From: DATARR01 sp044868005
GTDB lineage: Bacteria; Acidobacteriota; Thermoanaerobaculia; Multivoradales; UBA5704
Length of the DNA: 64,000 bases
NCBI GenBank assembly: GCA_044868005.1
Contig: JBIOVX010000277.1
Span: 62,001-126,000, forward strand
Direction: 5' to 3'
Positions 54,487-62,516 of this stretch are shown one piece after another. The number at the start of each line of letters is the position of its first letter. Position 1 is the stretch's first letter. The notes under the pieces are model-generated. The model was given only the letters and a program-made list of their open reading frames with translations, had not been told where the DNA came from and did not search any database. The position numbers were made by a program, and so were the translations under genes.

Positions 54487-56111
54487 GCGGACCGGCCATG
54501 GGAACCTTTTTAGGACTGCTCTTCGGCAACACGCTGACCCGCCTGGTCTTCTTTCCGGCGATTGCGTCCTTGCCTTTGTTTTTCTTTGGCACGGACCGAG
54601 CACGGGCGGCGAAGGTTTATATTTTGGTTGTCTCTCTGATCGAGTTGGCGTTCGGCGCCTGGTACCTGGCGGCTCATCTCGGTACGGACGGCACGTTTCC
54701 CCTGGTACACGACACCGTGCTGCCTTGGATAACGAGCTTCGGTATTACTTACGATTTGGCCATGGACGGCATCTCGATGCCCCTGGCGCTGCTGGCGATC
54801 CTGCTGCTGCCCGTCGTGGTGCTCGGCTCGTGGAAGGGCATCGAGGCGCACTGGCCGCTCTTCGGTGCCTCGCTGCTGCTGCTGACCACCGGCGTCCTCG
54901 GCGCGTTGCTCGCCTATGACCTCTTCCTCTTCTACGTCTTCTGGGAGGTCATGCTGGTGCCGATGTACCTGCTCATCGGCATCTGGGGCGGCGAGCGGCG
55001 GATCTACGCGGCGGTCAAGTTCTTCCTCTTCACCATGGCGGGAAGCCTGCTGATGCTCGTCGCCATCCTGTGGATGGCCTGGACGTTCAAGGGCCTGAAC
55101 GGCGGCGTGTGGAGCTTCGCCTACGCGGACCTGCTGCGGCTCGACCTGCCGCTGCAGCAGCAGATCTGGCTCTTCGCCGCCTTCGCGCTGACCTTCGCCA
55201 TCAAGGTGCCGATGTTCCCGCTCCACACCTGGCTGCCGGATGCGCACGTCGAGGCGCCCACGGGCGGCTCGGTGATCCTGGCCGGCATCCTGCTCAAGCT
55301 CGGCACCTATGGCTTCCTGCGCTTCGGCCTGCCGCTCTTCCCGCACGCCAGCGAGGCCGCACGGCCGCTGCTGCTGGCATTGGCCCTCGTCGGCATCCTT
55401 TACGGGGCCCTCGTGGCGTGGGTGCAGACGGACATGAAGAAGCTGGTCGCCTACTCCTCCATCGCCCACCTCGGCTTCGTGATGCTGGGACTGCTGGCGA
55501 TCGATCTCGTGGCCTGGCAGGGCGCATTGCTGCAGATGGTCAACCATGGCCTCTCGACCGGCGCGCTGTTCCTGCTCGTCGGCATGCTCTACGACCGCCG
55601 GCACACGAAGAAGTTCGAGGAATTCGGGGGCCTGGCGAAGGTGATGCCCGTGTTCGCCTTCTTCCTCGTCTTCTCCAGCCTGGCATCCGTGGGGCTGCCC
55701 GCTCTCAACGGCTTCGTCGGCGAGTTCATGATCCTGACCGGCAGCTTCCGCACGCTCGGCTGGCCGGCGGCGGTCGCCACCTTCGGCGTCGTGCTGGCGG
55801 CGCTCTATCTGCTGAAGATGATCCAGCTCACGATCTGGGGTCCCATCACCAAGGAGGAGAACCGGGGGCTCAAGGATCTCACCGGGCGCGAGGTGGCGGC
55901 GTTGCTGCCGCTGTGCGCGCTGATGCTGTGGATCGGCGTCGCGCCGCAGATCTTCTTGCAGCCGAGTCTGCGCTCGCTCGAAGGGGTGTTCGCCGAGTAC
56001 CGGCAGCGCGTCGAGGAGCCGGAGGTGGCGCAGGCCACGCTGCGGCCGGCTCCCGAGATGGCGAGTGACGTAGGGGCGGGGCTTGTCCCCGCCCGGGAGG
56101 CCGGCCGGTGA
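54483..56111 (+). CDS. nuoM: NADH-quinone oxidoreductase subunit M
   Basis: A 542-residue antiporter-like subunit. FYVFWEVMLVPMYLLIG, KVPMFPLHTWLPDAHVEAPT and KKLVAYSSIAHLGFV are conserved. The ATG at 54483 overlaps the nuoL stop; an internal ATG at 54498 is the alternative. The last 13 codons (ending GAGLVPAREAGR) are supplied by a half copy of the dispersed GC-rich palindrome, so the native C-terminus was probably displaced without loss of the frame. The stop overlaps the nuoN GTG start. Confidence 0.95.
56067..56097. repeat. GC-rich dispersed palindrome, half copy inside nuoM
   Basis: 31 bases identical to 4107-4137 except one C-to-T change (GTCCCC for GCCCCC). Only one arm of the palindrome is present, and it encodes the nuoM C-terminal tail GAGLVPAR. 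The base string is rich in G and C with a small internal inverted repeat. Confidence 0.85.
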
Positions 56112-57571
56112 ACGTCAGCTTCGACTGGACGCTCCTGCTCCCCGAGATCGTCCTCTGCGGCGGCGGCGTTGTGCTGCTGCTCCTCGACGCCATCGCTCCG
56201 GCGGCGCGGCGGGCCTTCACGGCGCTGGCCGTGATCACGGTTGGAGTTGCCGCGTGGGGCGTCTACTGGGTGACTCCCGGGAGGACGTTCACGGACGAGG
56301 CACGGACGTTCACGGGATTGCTCGAGACGTCACCGCTCACCGCGGCCTTCTCGTACGTGGTGCTGGTGGCGACGGTACTTTGCCTGCTGGCGTCGCAGGG
56401 CTATCTGCGGCGCGAGAAGATCCTTTCCGGCGAGTACCACGCCCTGCTGCTCTGGTGCGCGGCGGGGCTGCTGCTCATGCTGCGGGCCACCGAGCTGCTC
56501 ACCGTGTTTCTGGCGCTGGAGACTCTCTCGCTGTGCCTCTATTCGCTCGCCGCTTTCCATCGGCGGGTCTCGCTCGCCGGCGAGGCGGCGATCAAGTACT
56601 TCCTCATGGGTGCGTTCGTCAGCGCCTTCGTGCTCTACGGCATCGCGCTGGTCTACGGCGCCACGGGGAGCACCCGCTTCGACGAGATCGGCGTCAAACT
56701 CGCCGCCTCGCCTTCGATGCCGGTGTTGGCGAGCCTCGGCTTCCTGATGCTGGTGGCGGGCTTCGGCTTCAAGATGAGCGTCGTCCCCTTCCATGCCTGG
56801 TCGCCCGACACCTACCAGGGAGCGCCTTCACCGTTCGTGGCCTTCCTCTCGGTGGCGCCGAAAGTGGCGAGCGCGCTGGTGCTCTACCGACTGCTCGACG
56901 CCGTCGTGCAGGGCGGAGCGGCTTCGAACACGGCCAAGTGGTCCGGCGTGGTGGCGGCGCTCTCCGTGCTCTCCATGGTCGCCGGCAACCTGCTCGCCCT
57001 GGTGCAGCGCGACATCAAGCGCATGCTCGCCTACTCCGGCATCGCCCATATGGGCTACCTGCTGCTCGCCCTGGTGACGCTCGACCGCGCGTCGCTCACG
57101 CCGGTGCTCGTCTATCTGCTCGCCTATGCGCTGATGAACGCCGGCGCTTTCGCCGTGGTGGCGATGCTCTACAACCGGCCGGGCGAATATCACCTGATCA
57201 ATGATCTCGCCGGCTGGGGCTACCGGTATCCCCTGCTCGGCGGATGCCTGGCCGTCTGCATGCTGTCGCTGGGCGGCATCCCGCCCACCGCCGGCTTCCT
57301 CGGCAAATATCTGGTGTTCCTCAACGCCGTCGGCGACGGCCACGTCGGCCTCGCCATCCTCGGCGTTTTGGCGAGCCTGGTGGGCGTCTTCTACTATCTG
57401 AAAGTGATCTACGTCCTGTATATGAAGCCGGAGACGCGGCAGCCGGAAGGGCTGCTGATCGACGTCTGGGGGCGGACGGCGGCCGTGCTCGCCGCCTTCG
57501 CCACCCTGGCGCTCGGTCTCTGGCCCACGGACCTTCTGCAGTGGCTGAGCGTGACGATCCCCGTGAAGTGA
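56108..57571 (+). CDS. nuoN: NADH-quinone oxidoreductase subunit N
   Basis: A 487-residue antiporter-like membrane subunit. KYFLMGAFVSAFVLYGIAL, FKMSVVPFHAWSPDTYQGAP and KRMLAYSGIAHMGYLLL are family marks. The start is GTG at 56108 (GTGA overlap with nuoM). It completes the visible set of membrane-arm genes and overlaps rex by four bases. Confidence 0.95.
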   Translation: MNVSFDWTLLLPEIVLCGGGVVLLLLDAIAPAARRAFTALAVITVGVAAWGVYWVTPGRTFTDEARTFTGLLETSPLTAAFSYVVLVATVLCLLASQGYLRREKILSGEYHALLLWCAAGLLLMLRATELLTVFLALETLSLCLYSLAAFHRRVSLAGEAAIKYFLMGAFVSAFVLYGIALVYGATGSTRFDEIGVKLAASPSMPVLASLGFLMLVAGFGFKMSVVPFHAWSPDTYQGAPSPFVAFLSVAPKVASALVLYRLLDAVVQGGAASNTAKWSGVVAALSVLSMVAGNLLALVQRDIKRMLAYSGIAHMGYLLLALVTLDRASLTPVLVYLLAYALMNAGAFAVVAMLYNRPGEYHLINDLAGWGYRYPLLGGCLAVCMLSLGGIPPTAGFLGKYLVFLNAVGDGHVGLAILGVLASLVGVFYYLKVIYVLYMKPETRQPEGLLIDVWGRTAAVLAAFATLALGLWPTDLLQWLSVTIPVK

Positions 57572-58194
57572 ACGAGCTGGAAGAGGTCTCTCCTCTCACC
57601 CTCAACCGGCTCTCGTTCTACCTGCGCTGCCTGCGCCACCTCCAGGAGCTCGGCATCCGTCGCGTCTCCTCGCAGGAGCTGGCGCACCGCTACCACCTCT
57701 CCGCCACGCAGATCCGCAAGGACCTCGCGCAGTTCGGCGAGTTCGGCATCCGCGGCGTCGGCTACGACGTGGATCTCCTCGCCGACCACCTCAACTCGCT
57801 CCTCGGCCTCGACCGCCAGCACGCGCTGATCATCGTCGGCATGGGGAACCTGGGCAGCGCTCTGGCGCAGTATCTCGGCTTCAACTACGGCGCCTTCCGC
57901 GTGGTGGCGGGAGTCGACATCGATCCGCGCAAGATCGGCCGCCGCATCGGCAGCTTTACCGTGCGACCCTCGTCCGAGCTGAGCTCGGTCGTCCGCGAAT
58001 CCAAAGCGGAGATCGGCGTCCTCGCCGTGCCCGCCGAGGCCGCGCAGGAGAACTACGACGCCTTGGCCGAAGCGGGCATCAAGGGCGTCCTCAACTTCGC
58101 GCCCGTGCGCGTCAAGCGCCGGCCGGGCGTGCCGCTGAAGAACGTGGATCTGCGGATCAATCTCGAGGAGCTGGCGTTCTTTCTGCGGGGGTGA
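57568..58194 (+). CDS. rex: Redox-sensing transcriptional repressor Rex
   Basis: A 208-residue NAD/NADH-sensing repressor. The winged-helix DNA-binding domain covers about residues 10-65 (SSQELAHRYHLSATQIRKDL, GEFGIRGVGYDV). The Rossmann domain starts with the GMGNLG nucleotide loop at residues 91-96 and VAGVDIDPRKIG. In other bacteria Rex is released from DNA by NADH. Start GTG overlapping the nuoN stop, so it is the last gene of the nuo operon; the operator-like site before nuoA implies negative feedback. I see no strong terminator after it. Confidence 0.95.
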   Translation: MNELEEVSPLTLNRLSFYLRCLRHLQELGIRRVSSQELAHRYHLSATQIRKDLAQFGEFGIRGVGYDVDLLADHLNSLLGLDRQHALIIVGMGNLGSALAQYLGFNYGAFRVVAGVDIDPRKIGRRIGSFTVRPSSELSSVVRESKAEIGVLAVPAEAAQENYDALAEAGIKGVLNFAPVRVKRRPGVPLKNVDLRINLEELAFFLRG

Positions 58195-58390
58195 GAAAGC
58201 TAAGAGCCTAACTCACGTAGCCGGGCGAGAAATGAGGAGAAACACATTCAGCACTCGTGAGTACCTGGAGGACCGAAGGAGTTTCATCGAATCCGGTGTT
58301 CGTATGCTGGACCAGAGCAGTCCTCGCGACCGGGCGGTGTGCTGACATTTCTCATCAACACCCGTCTCCAACCTTCTGAATTTCTTCAAT

Positions 58391-59173
58391 TCACCATAAT
58401 TCAATATCTTTTAGACGAACCCCGTTCTTGGCCGCAATCATCCGTAATTCTTGTTCGATGATTTGATACTCCGCTTTACTACGGACAGAAGCAAAACGCG
58501 CCCTCAGACCCTCTTCCTCTATTTCTGTCAAGAAGGGAGAACAGACCACAAGGTTCGCGTTAAATACCCTATAAATTAGGATCGATTGACTAATGGTAGT
58601 CACAAATAACTGACCTGCTATGAGGAACAAGCCGATAGCAAGCAACTCGAGCCAGCCTCTTCGATTGCCTTTCTTTTTGGGTTCGGATTTCTTGCTAACT
58701 AACGGGTGTTTAAGTTCTACAACAGTAGGCTCCTTGCTAGAGTCGATAGATTCCGGGACCTGTTTTGGAAAATCGGTGCCCCTAACCTTCCTGATTTTAT
58801 CGATCAGATTTTCGAAGTCTTCAATATTCTTTCTTGCCCCCCGAATTTCTCGATAGCGACGGCCCTGCTCTACCTTAGCTCTTAAAAATACGCCAAGCAA
58901 AAAAGCTGGAAACATCGGCACGATCACAAAAAGAACAAGTAGTGCCGGCAACGGGGTTGGATCTAAGGCTGCACTTGCATAGGAAGCATCTCGCAGCTTG
59001 GTCGACCCCAAGGTAAAGAGCGACAGAAAAAAACGGCCAGTCCTACTTAGGCCTGGCTTAGCAATCACCTCCCAGACACCGCTACCTATGGCACCCAGAA
59101 GAATCGCGCCTAGGATTGAAAAGGTAACGCGCTGAGCAAGGCTTCGCTTGGCCCGCAGCCGGCGATTGATCAT
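58391..59173 (-). CDS. AT-richer membrane protein of unknown function
   Basis: A 260-residue protein with a basic N-terminus and about three to four membrane segments (FSILGAILLGAIGSGVW, PALLVLFVIVPMFPAFLLGV, LLAIGLFLIAGQLFVTTI), joined by a charged cytoplasmic linker (FENLIDKIRKVRGTDF). I do not recognise the family. Its codon use (frequent A- and T-ending codons, AATA and AAA runs) differs from all neighbours, which suggests recent transfer. It starts eight bases after the remains of a toxin gene. The 196 bases after its stop, up to rex, hold no gene I can support. Confidence 0.7.
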   Translation of the reverse strand: MINRRLRAKRSLAQRVTFSILGAILLGAIGSGVWEVIAKPGLSRTGRFFLSLFTLGSTKLRDASYASAALDPTPLPALLVLFVIVPMFPAFLLGVFLRAKVEQGRRYREIRGARKNIEDFENLIDKIRKVRGTDFPKQVPESIDSSKEPTVVELKHPLVSKKSEPKKKGNRRGWLELLAIGLFLIAGQLFVTTISQSILIYRVFNANLVVCSPFLTEIEEEGLRARFASVRSKAEYQIIEQELRMIAAKNGVRLKDIELW

Positions 59174-59180
59174 AAGTATC

Positions 59181-59239
59181 TTAGGTCACCTTAACGATTG
59201 GATGGGAACGCTGGGTGTTCGTGTCGGCAGGAGTCTCAT
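59181..59239 (-). pseudogene. Remnant of a PIN (VapC)-type toxin start
   Basis: Immediately after the antitoxin, ATGAGACTCCTG (overlapping its stop as ATGA) encodes MRLL. With a one-base shift the next bases read DTNTQRSHP. The combination MRLL-DTN is how many PIN-domain toxins begin (MRLLLDTN). The frame then ends within 20 codons, in front of the AT-richer gene. I infer a 5' stub of a toxin gene lost by frameshift and insertion or deletion. Confidence 0.45.
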
Positions 59240-59514
59240 CGCTCCTCTCCGGCGAGGCTAGAAAAATCGACTGGCTGCTGCCTCCGGAACTCCTCGAACT
59301 CATCGAGGATCCGCATCTCTTCAGGAGTCCACTTACGAGTCTTTAGCCTGTGGAGGGCCTGCAGCATCTGGCGCTGCGCTTGGTCATCCATCCTTTCCAC
59401 AGGAGAGCCTGCCAGAACGATGACCTCCGCCGGTCCCGCAGGGAAATCCTCCGGAAGGCGGAATTCCACTTGGTGGTGCTCAGGGACGGTTACTTTCATC
59501 TTGTGGGCTTTCAC
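59236..59514 (-). CDS. Orphan antitoxin-like protein
   Basis: A 92-residue protein. The N-terminal strand pattern KMKVTVPEHHQVEFRLPEDFPAGPAEVIVLA resembles small DNA-binding or toxin-binding antitoxins that precede PIN toxins; the C-terminal half is helical (QMLQALHRLKTRKWTPEEMRILDEFEEF). The start is GTG at 59514, backed by AGGAGG. It has no intact partner: only a toxin-start remnant follows. Confidence 0.65.
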   Translation of the reverse strand: MKAHKMKVTVPEHHQVEFRLPEDFPAGPAEVIVLAGSPVERMDDQAQRQMLQALHRLKTRKWTPEEMRILDEFEEFRRQQPVDFSSLAGEER

Positions 59515-59544
59515 TGGCTACCCTCCTGGACGAGACTAGCATAC

Positions 59545-60012
59545 TCACCGGCACTTCACCTCAACTCGCCGGTTGAGGGAGCGTCCGCTCTCGTCGTTGT
59601 TGCTGGCGATCGGCCGCGTCTCTCCCAGCCCGGCGGCCTGTAGCCGTTTCGCGTCGATCCCACGTTTCACCAGATCGTCCACGATCGCCTTAGCTCGACG
59701 TTCGGAAAGGCGCTGGTTGTAGTCGTTCGTTCCCTCGCTCGAGGTGTGGCCCTCGATGACGATCGCGGCGCTGCGATCGCCGCTGAGCCCTTTGAACAGT
59801 GTGGCGAGCACCGGCTCGGAGTCCGGCCGGATGGCGGCGGAATCGAAATCGAAATTGATCCCATGGATGATCGAGCCACAGCCCAAAGCCGCCGCGGCGG
59901 GCGCCGGGCATTTCACCGAGGCATCCTGCGGCGCTGAGTCGCCGTTGTAGAGCGCGAACGGTCCATTATTGGTCGAGCGGACTCCGCGCAGGACGCCGTT
60001 CTCCGCCACGGT
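59545..60012 (-). CDS. OmpA-domain protein fragment, 5' end lost
   Basis: About 156 codons ending in a full OmpA-like peptidoglycan-binding domain (INFDFDSAAIRPDSEPVL, GHTSSEGTNDYNQRLSERRA, GETRPIASNNDESGRSLNRRVEVKC). Family members carry an N-terminal barrel or lipoprotein part, absent here. The frame stays open toward 60672, but that stretch is antisense to the M56 gene. Neither a start codon with ribosome site nor a signal peptide is evident near 60,012. I take it to be broken at a rearrangement junction. Confidence 0.7.
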   Translation of the reverse strand, partial: TVAENGVLRGVRSTNNGPFALYNGDSAPQDASVKCPAPAAAALGCGSIIHGINFDFDSAAIRPDSEPVLATLFKGLSGDRSAAIVIEGHTSSEGTNDYNQRLSERRAKAIVDDLVKRGIDAKRLQAAGLGETRPIASNNDESGRSLNRRVEVKCR

Positions 60013-60021
60013 GACTGCCTG

Positions 60022-61602
60022 ATGCAGCTCGTGGCGGCCGCGGCCTGCGCGCTCTACTGGTTCCATCCCGCGGCCTGGATGGCGGCCCGGCGCCTGCGCA
60101 ACGAGAGCGAACGCGCCTGCGACGATCACGCTCTCGCCTGCGGCACGCCCGCGGCGGATTACGCCTCGCACCTGCTGAGCGTGGCGTGCAAGGCGCGGCG
60201 GGCTCCACGGCTGAGCGGCGCGGCGGCCATCGGCATGGCGCAGCGCTCGACGCTTGAGGCCCGCTTGCTCTCCGTGCTGGACGACTCCATTCCGCGCAGA
60301 GCGATGTCGGCGCGGGCCCGCCTCGCCGGCGCGGTCCTCCTGGTCTTGGCGCTGGCGCCCCTGGCCGCGCTTACGCCGGTGGCGCGCGCCGTTGCATCTC
60401 CTGATGTCAAGGTTGAAGCTGCATCTGCTGATGACAAGGTTGAAAATGCATCTGCCGCCGCGGCCACACCGGCCACCGAGCATTCCGTCGACGCGGCGCC
60501 CGGCGAGCAGCTCGATCTCGACCTGGAGTCGGGCGCCGCAGTGGACATCCAGGGCTGGGACGAGCCTCGCGTCCTCGTGCGCGTCCGGCTCGGCGGCCGT
60601 GACGGGGCGCAGACCCGCGTCACCGTGGAGCGCCAGGCGGGCGGCGTCAAAGTGCGCTCTTTCTTCCCGCAAAAGCGGATCTCGTACTCAACGTCCAACG
60701 AGCTCGAGATCCGCGTGCCGCGCCGCTTCGACCTCCACCTCTCCTCCTCGGGCGGAGACCTGAGGATGAAGGACGTGGAGGGGACCTTCCGCGGCAGCAC
60801 CGGCGGCGGCGAGCTGGTGCTGGAGCGCCTGAACGGCGAGGCGCACCTCTCCACCGGCGGCGGCGGCATCCGCGTCACCGACTGCGATCTCGCGGGCTCG
60901 GTGAGCACGGGAGGCGGCCCCGTCCTGCTCTCGCGCGTGCGGGGCGGATTGACGGGCTCCTCGGGAAGCGGTCCAGTGGTCTACGGCGACAAGGCCGGCG
61001 GCGAGGACCCGGACGAGGAGACGGCCGATCTCAGCGGGCTCGAAATCGACCGCTCGCATACCCGCATCCGTTCCAATGAGCCCACGGGCGTGCTGCACAT
61101 CACGAAGGCCGGCGGCGACGTGGAGCTCGACGAAGCTCCGGAGGGAGCGGTGGTCCACACCGGCGGCGGACGCGTGACCGTCGGGCGCGCGGCCGGACTC
61201 GTGGACGCGAGCACCGGCGGCGGCGACATCGAGCTCGGTCCGGTGGCCGGGTCCGTGCGCGCCGGAACCGGCGCCGGCGATATTCACGTCACGCTGGCGG
61301 ACGCGGGCGGCGAGCGGCAGACCGTCCATCTGACCTCGGGCTCGGGGAAGATGATCGTCGAGCTGCCGGCCGATTTCGACGGCGCCATCGAGCTGGAGAC
61401 GGCCTACACCGAGAGCCACGGCAGCACGACTCGCATCGACAGCGCCTGGGAGCTCCAGCGTGAGCCGGTGACGGGATGGGATGGCCACGAAGGAACGCCG
61501 CGCCGTTACGTGCGGGCGCGCGGCGTCCTCGGCAGCGGTCGCGGTCTCGTACGCATCAAGACCGTGAACGGAGACATCGAGCTGCGCCGCGCATCCCGCT
61601 GA
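60022..61602 (+). CDS. N-terminally truncated M56/BlaR1-like protein with DUF4097-type domain
   Basis: A 526-codon frame that starts within a BlaR1/M56 peptidase domain. QLVAAAACALYWFHPAAWMA and RRLRNESERACDDHAL follow the HExxH region of such enzymes, but the preceding helices and HExxH are absent; the in-frame bases just before (LRHGDCLM) still match the family. A membrane segment (LAGAVLLVLALAPLAAL) leads to about 350 residues of glycine-rich beta strands (STGGGELVLERLNGEAHLS and similar), a DUF4097-type domain. The ATG at 60022 has no ribosome site. Probably a decayed gene cut at the junction near 60,005. Confidence 0.7.
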   Translation: MQLVAAAACALYWFHPAAWMAARRLRNESERACDDHALACGTPAADYASHLLSVACKARRAPRLSGAAAIGMAQRSTLEARLLSVLDDSIPRRAMSARARLAGAVLLVLALAPLAALTPVARAVASPDVKVEAASADDKVENASAAAATPATEHSVDAAPGEQLDLDLESGAAVDIQGWDEPRVLVRVRLGGRDGAQTRVTVERQAGGVKVRSFFPQKRISYSTSNELEIRVPRRFDLHLSSSGGDLRMKDVEGTFRGSTGGGELVLERLNGEAHLSTGGGGIRVTDCDLAGSVSTGGGPVLLSRVRGGLTGSSGSGPVVYGDKAGGEDPDEETADLSGLEIDRSHTRIRSNEPTGVLHITKAGGDVELDEAPEGAVVHTGGGRVTVGRAAGLVDASTGGGDIELGPVAGSVRAGTGAGDIHVTLADAGGERQTVHLTSGSGKMIVELPADFDGAIELETAYTESHGSTTRIDSAWELQREPVTGWDGHEGTPRRYVRARGVLGSGRGLVRIKTVNGDIELRRASR

Positions 61603-61987
61603 ACCGGCTCACCCCGGCTCGGATCGCGCACGGCGCCCGCCGCGGAGAGCCGTCGCGATCCGGGGGGAATCCCGCCGCGTAATGCGGCAAGCTGTTCACA
61701 AACACAGCGGCATGAACGCTACATTGGCACCAGCGACTGCCACATAAGTCCTTCTTCCCCTAGAGATCGGGGCTCGAGTTTTGCATCACGATCGAGCTTC
61801 TCTGCGTCACGAGGAGCTGGCGGCGAGATAAAAGCAGGCCAGCCAACCTCACAAATACCGTCGTTGCAATACAGACGCATACTACCGCAGCATATCCTCC
61901 GTTTTCCGGCTACAAGCGAGATGCCCTTGCGTCATAACGCCGCTATGCCCCCATCACGGTCCAGCCAGACGCAACATTGGTACCACT
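61603..61987. other. Intergenic region before array C
   Basis: I see no gene in these 385 bases. Base content becomes more AT-rich and less coding-like, and the small open frame from 61864 runs straight into the array. No terminator of standard form was found after the M56-like gene. Confidence 0.5.
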
Positions 61988-62281
61988 TGACCAATGTCGC
62001 GTCTACCTTGGCCAATGCTGCATCCACGTTGATCAATGTGGCATTAACCTTAATCTATATTGCGTCCGCCTCAATCAATGAAGCATCCACCTGGACCAAT
62101 GTCGCGTCTACTTAGACCAATGAAGCGTCCCGCTTGACCAATGCTGCGTCCAGGTAAATCTATGTCGCGTCTGCCTGGACCAATGCCGCGTCCAGGCAGA
62201 TCAATGTGGCGTCGGCCTGGACCAATGCTGCGTCTACGTAGACCAACGTCGCGTCTACCTGGATCACCGTGGCGTACGCCG
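61988..62281. repeat. Intergenic array C, exact 21-base period
   Basis: Fourteen units of exactly 21 bases with no slip. The consensus core is AYCAATGNNGCRTC: positions 3, 5, 7-9, 12-13 and 15-16 of each unit are nearly invariant, while positions 1-2, 10-11 and 17-20 vary. It lies between two convergent genes (the M56-like gene and the ROCO-TIR gene). On the plus strand the repeat spells N-x-A-S heptads but TAG, TAA and TAG interrupt it; on the minus strand the frame is open without known domain. There are no CRISPR-like direct repeats with long spacers. From 62282 to 62516 I see nothing else. Confidence 0.9.
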
Positions 62282-62516
62282 ATCTCAATGACCCCTATCT
62301 CGGCCCGCAGGATGGAGGCCGCGAGACCAATGCTGCAGTCTGAGCACCCAGCGATGCAGCCTCCAGGACCGGCGGTTCGGAATCCGGGACCCAAGAAGCG
62401 TGCGGAGGTCGCGGTGTTCGCGCGCTCGGTACCAAGGCCGGAGACCGCCTGCACAAAGAGGTAGACTCGCGGCGCCGTGGTGCAGCCGCCGGCACCGATT
62501 CGCGGTGAGGCGGTAC

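Noticed and set aside
58213..58404. 63-codon minus-strand open frame after rex
   Set aside because: No ribosome site, no recognisable sequence; overlaps the end of the membrane protein gene.
62071..62454. Minus-strand open frame across array C as a heptad protein
   Set aside because: Possible because the period is 21, but there is no ribosome site, and the variation follows no codon-position pattern that I can see. I keep non-coding as the better reading.
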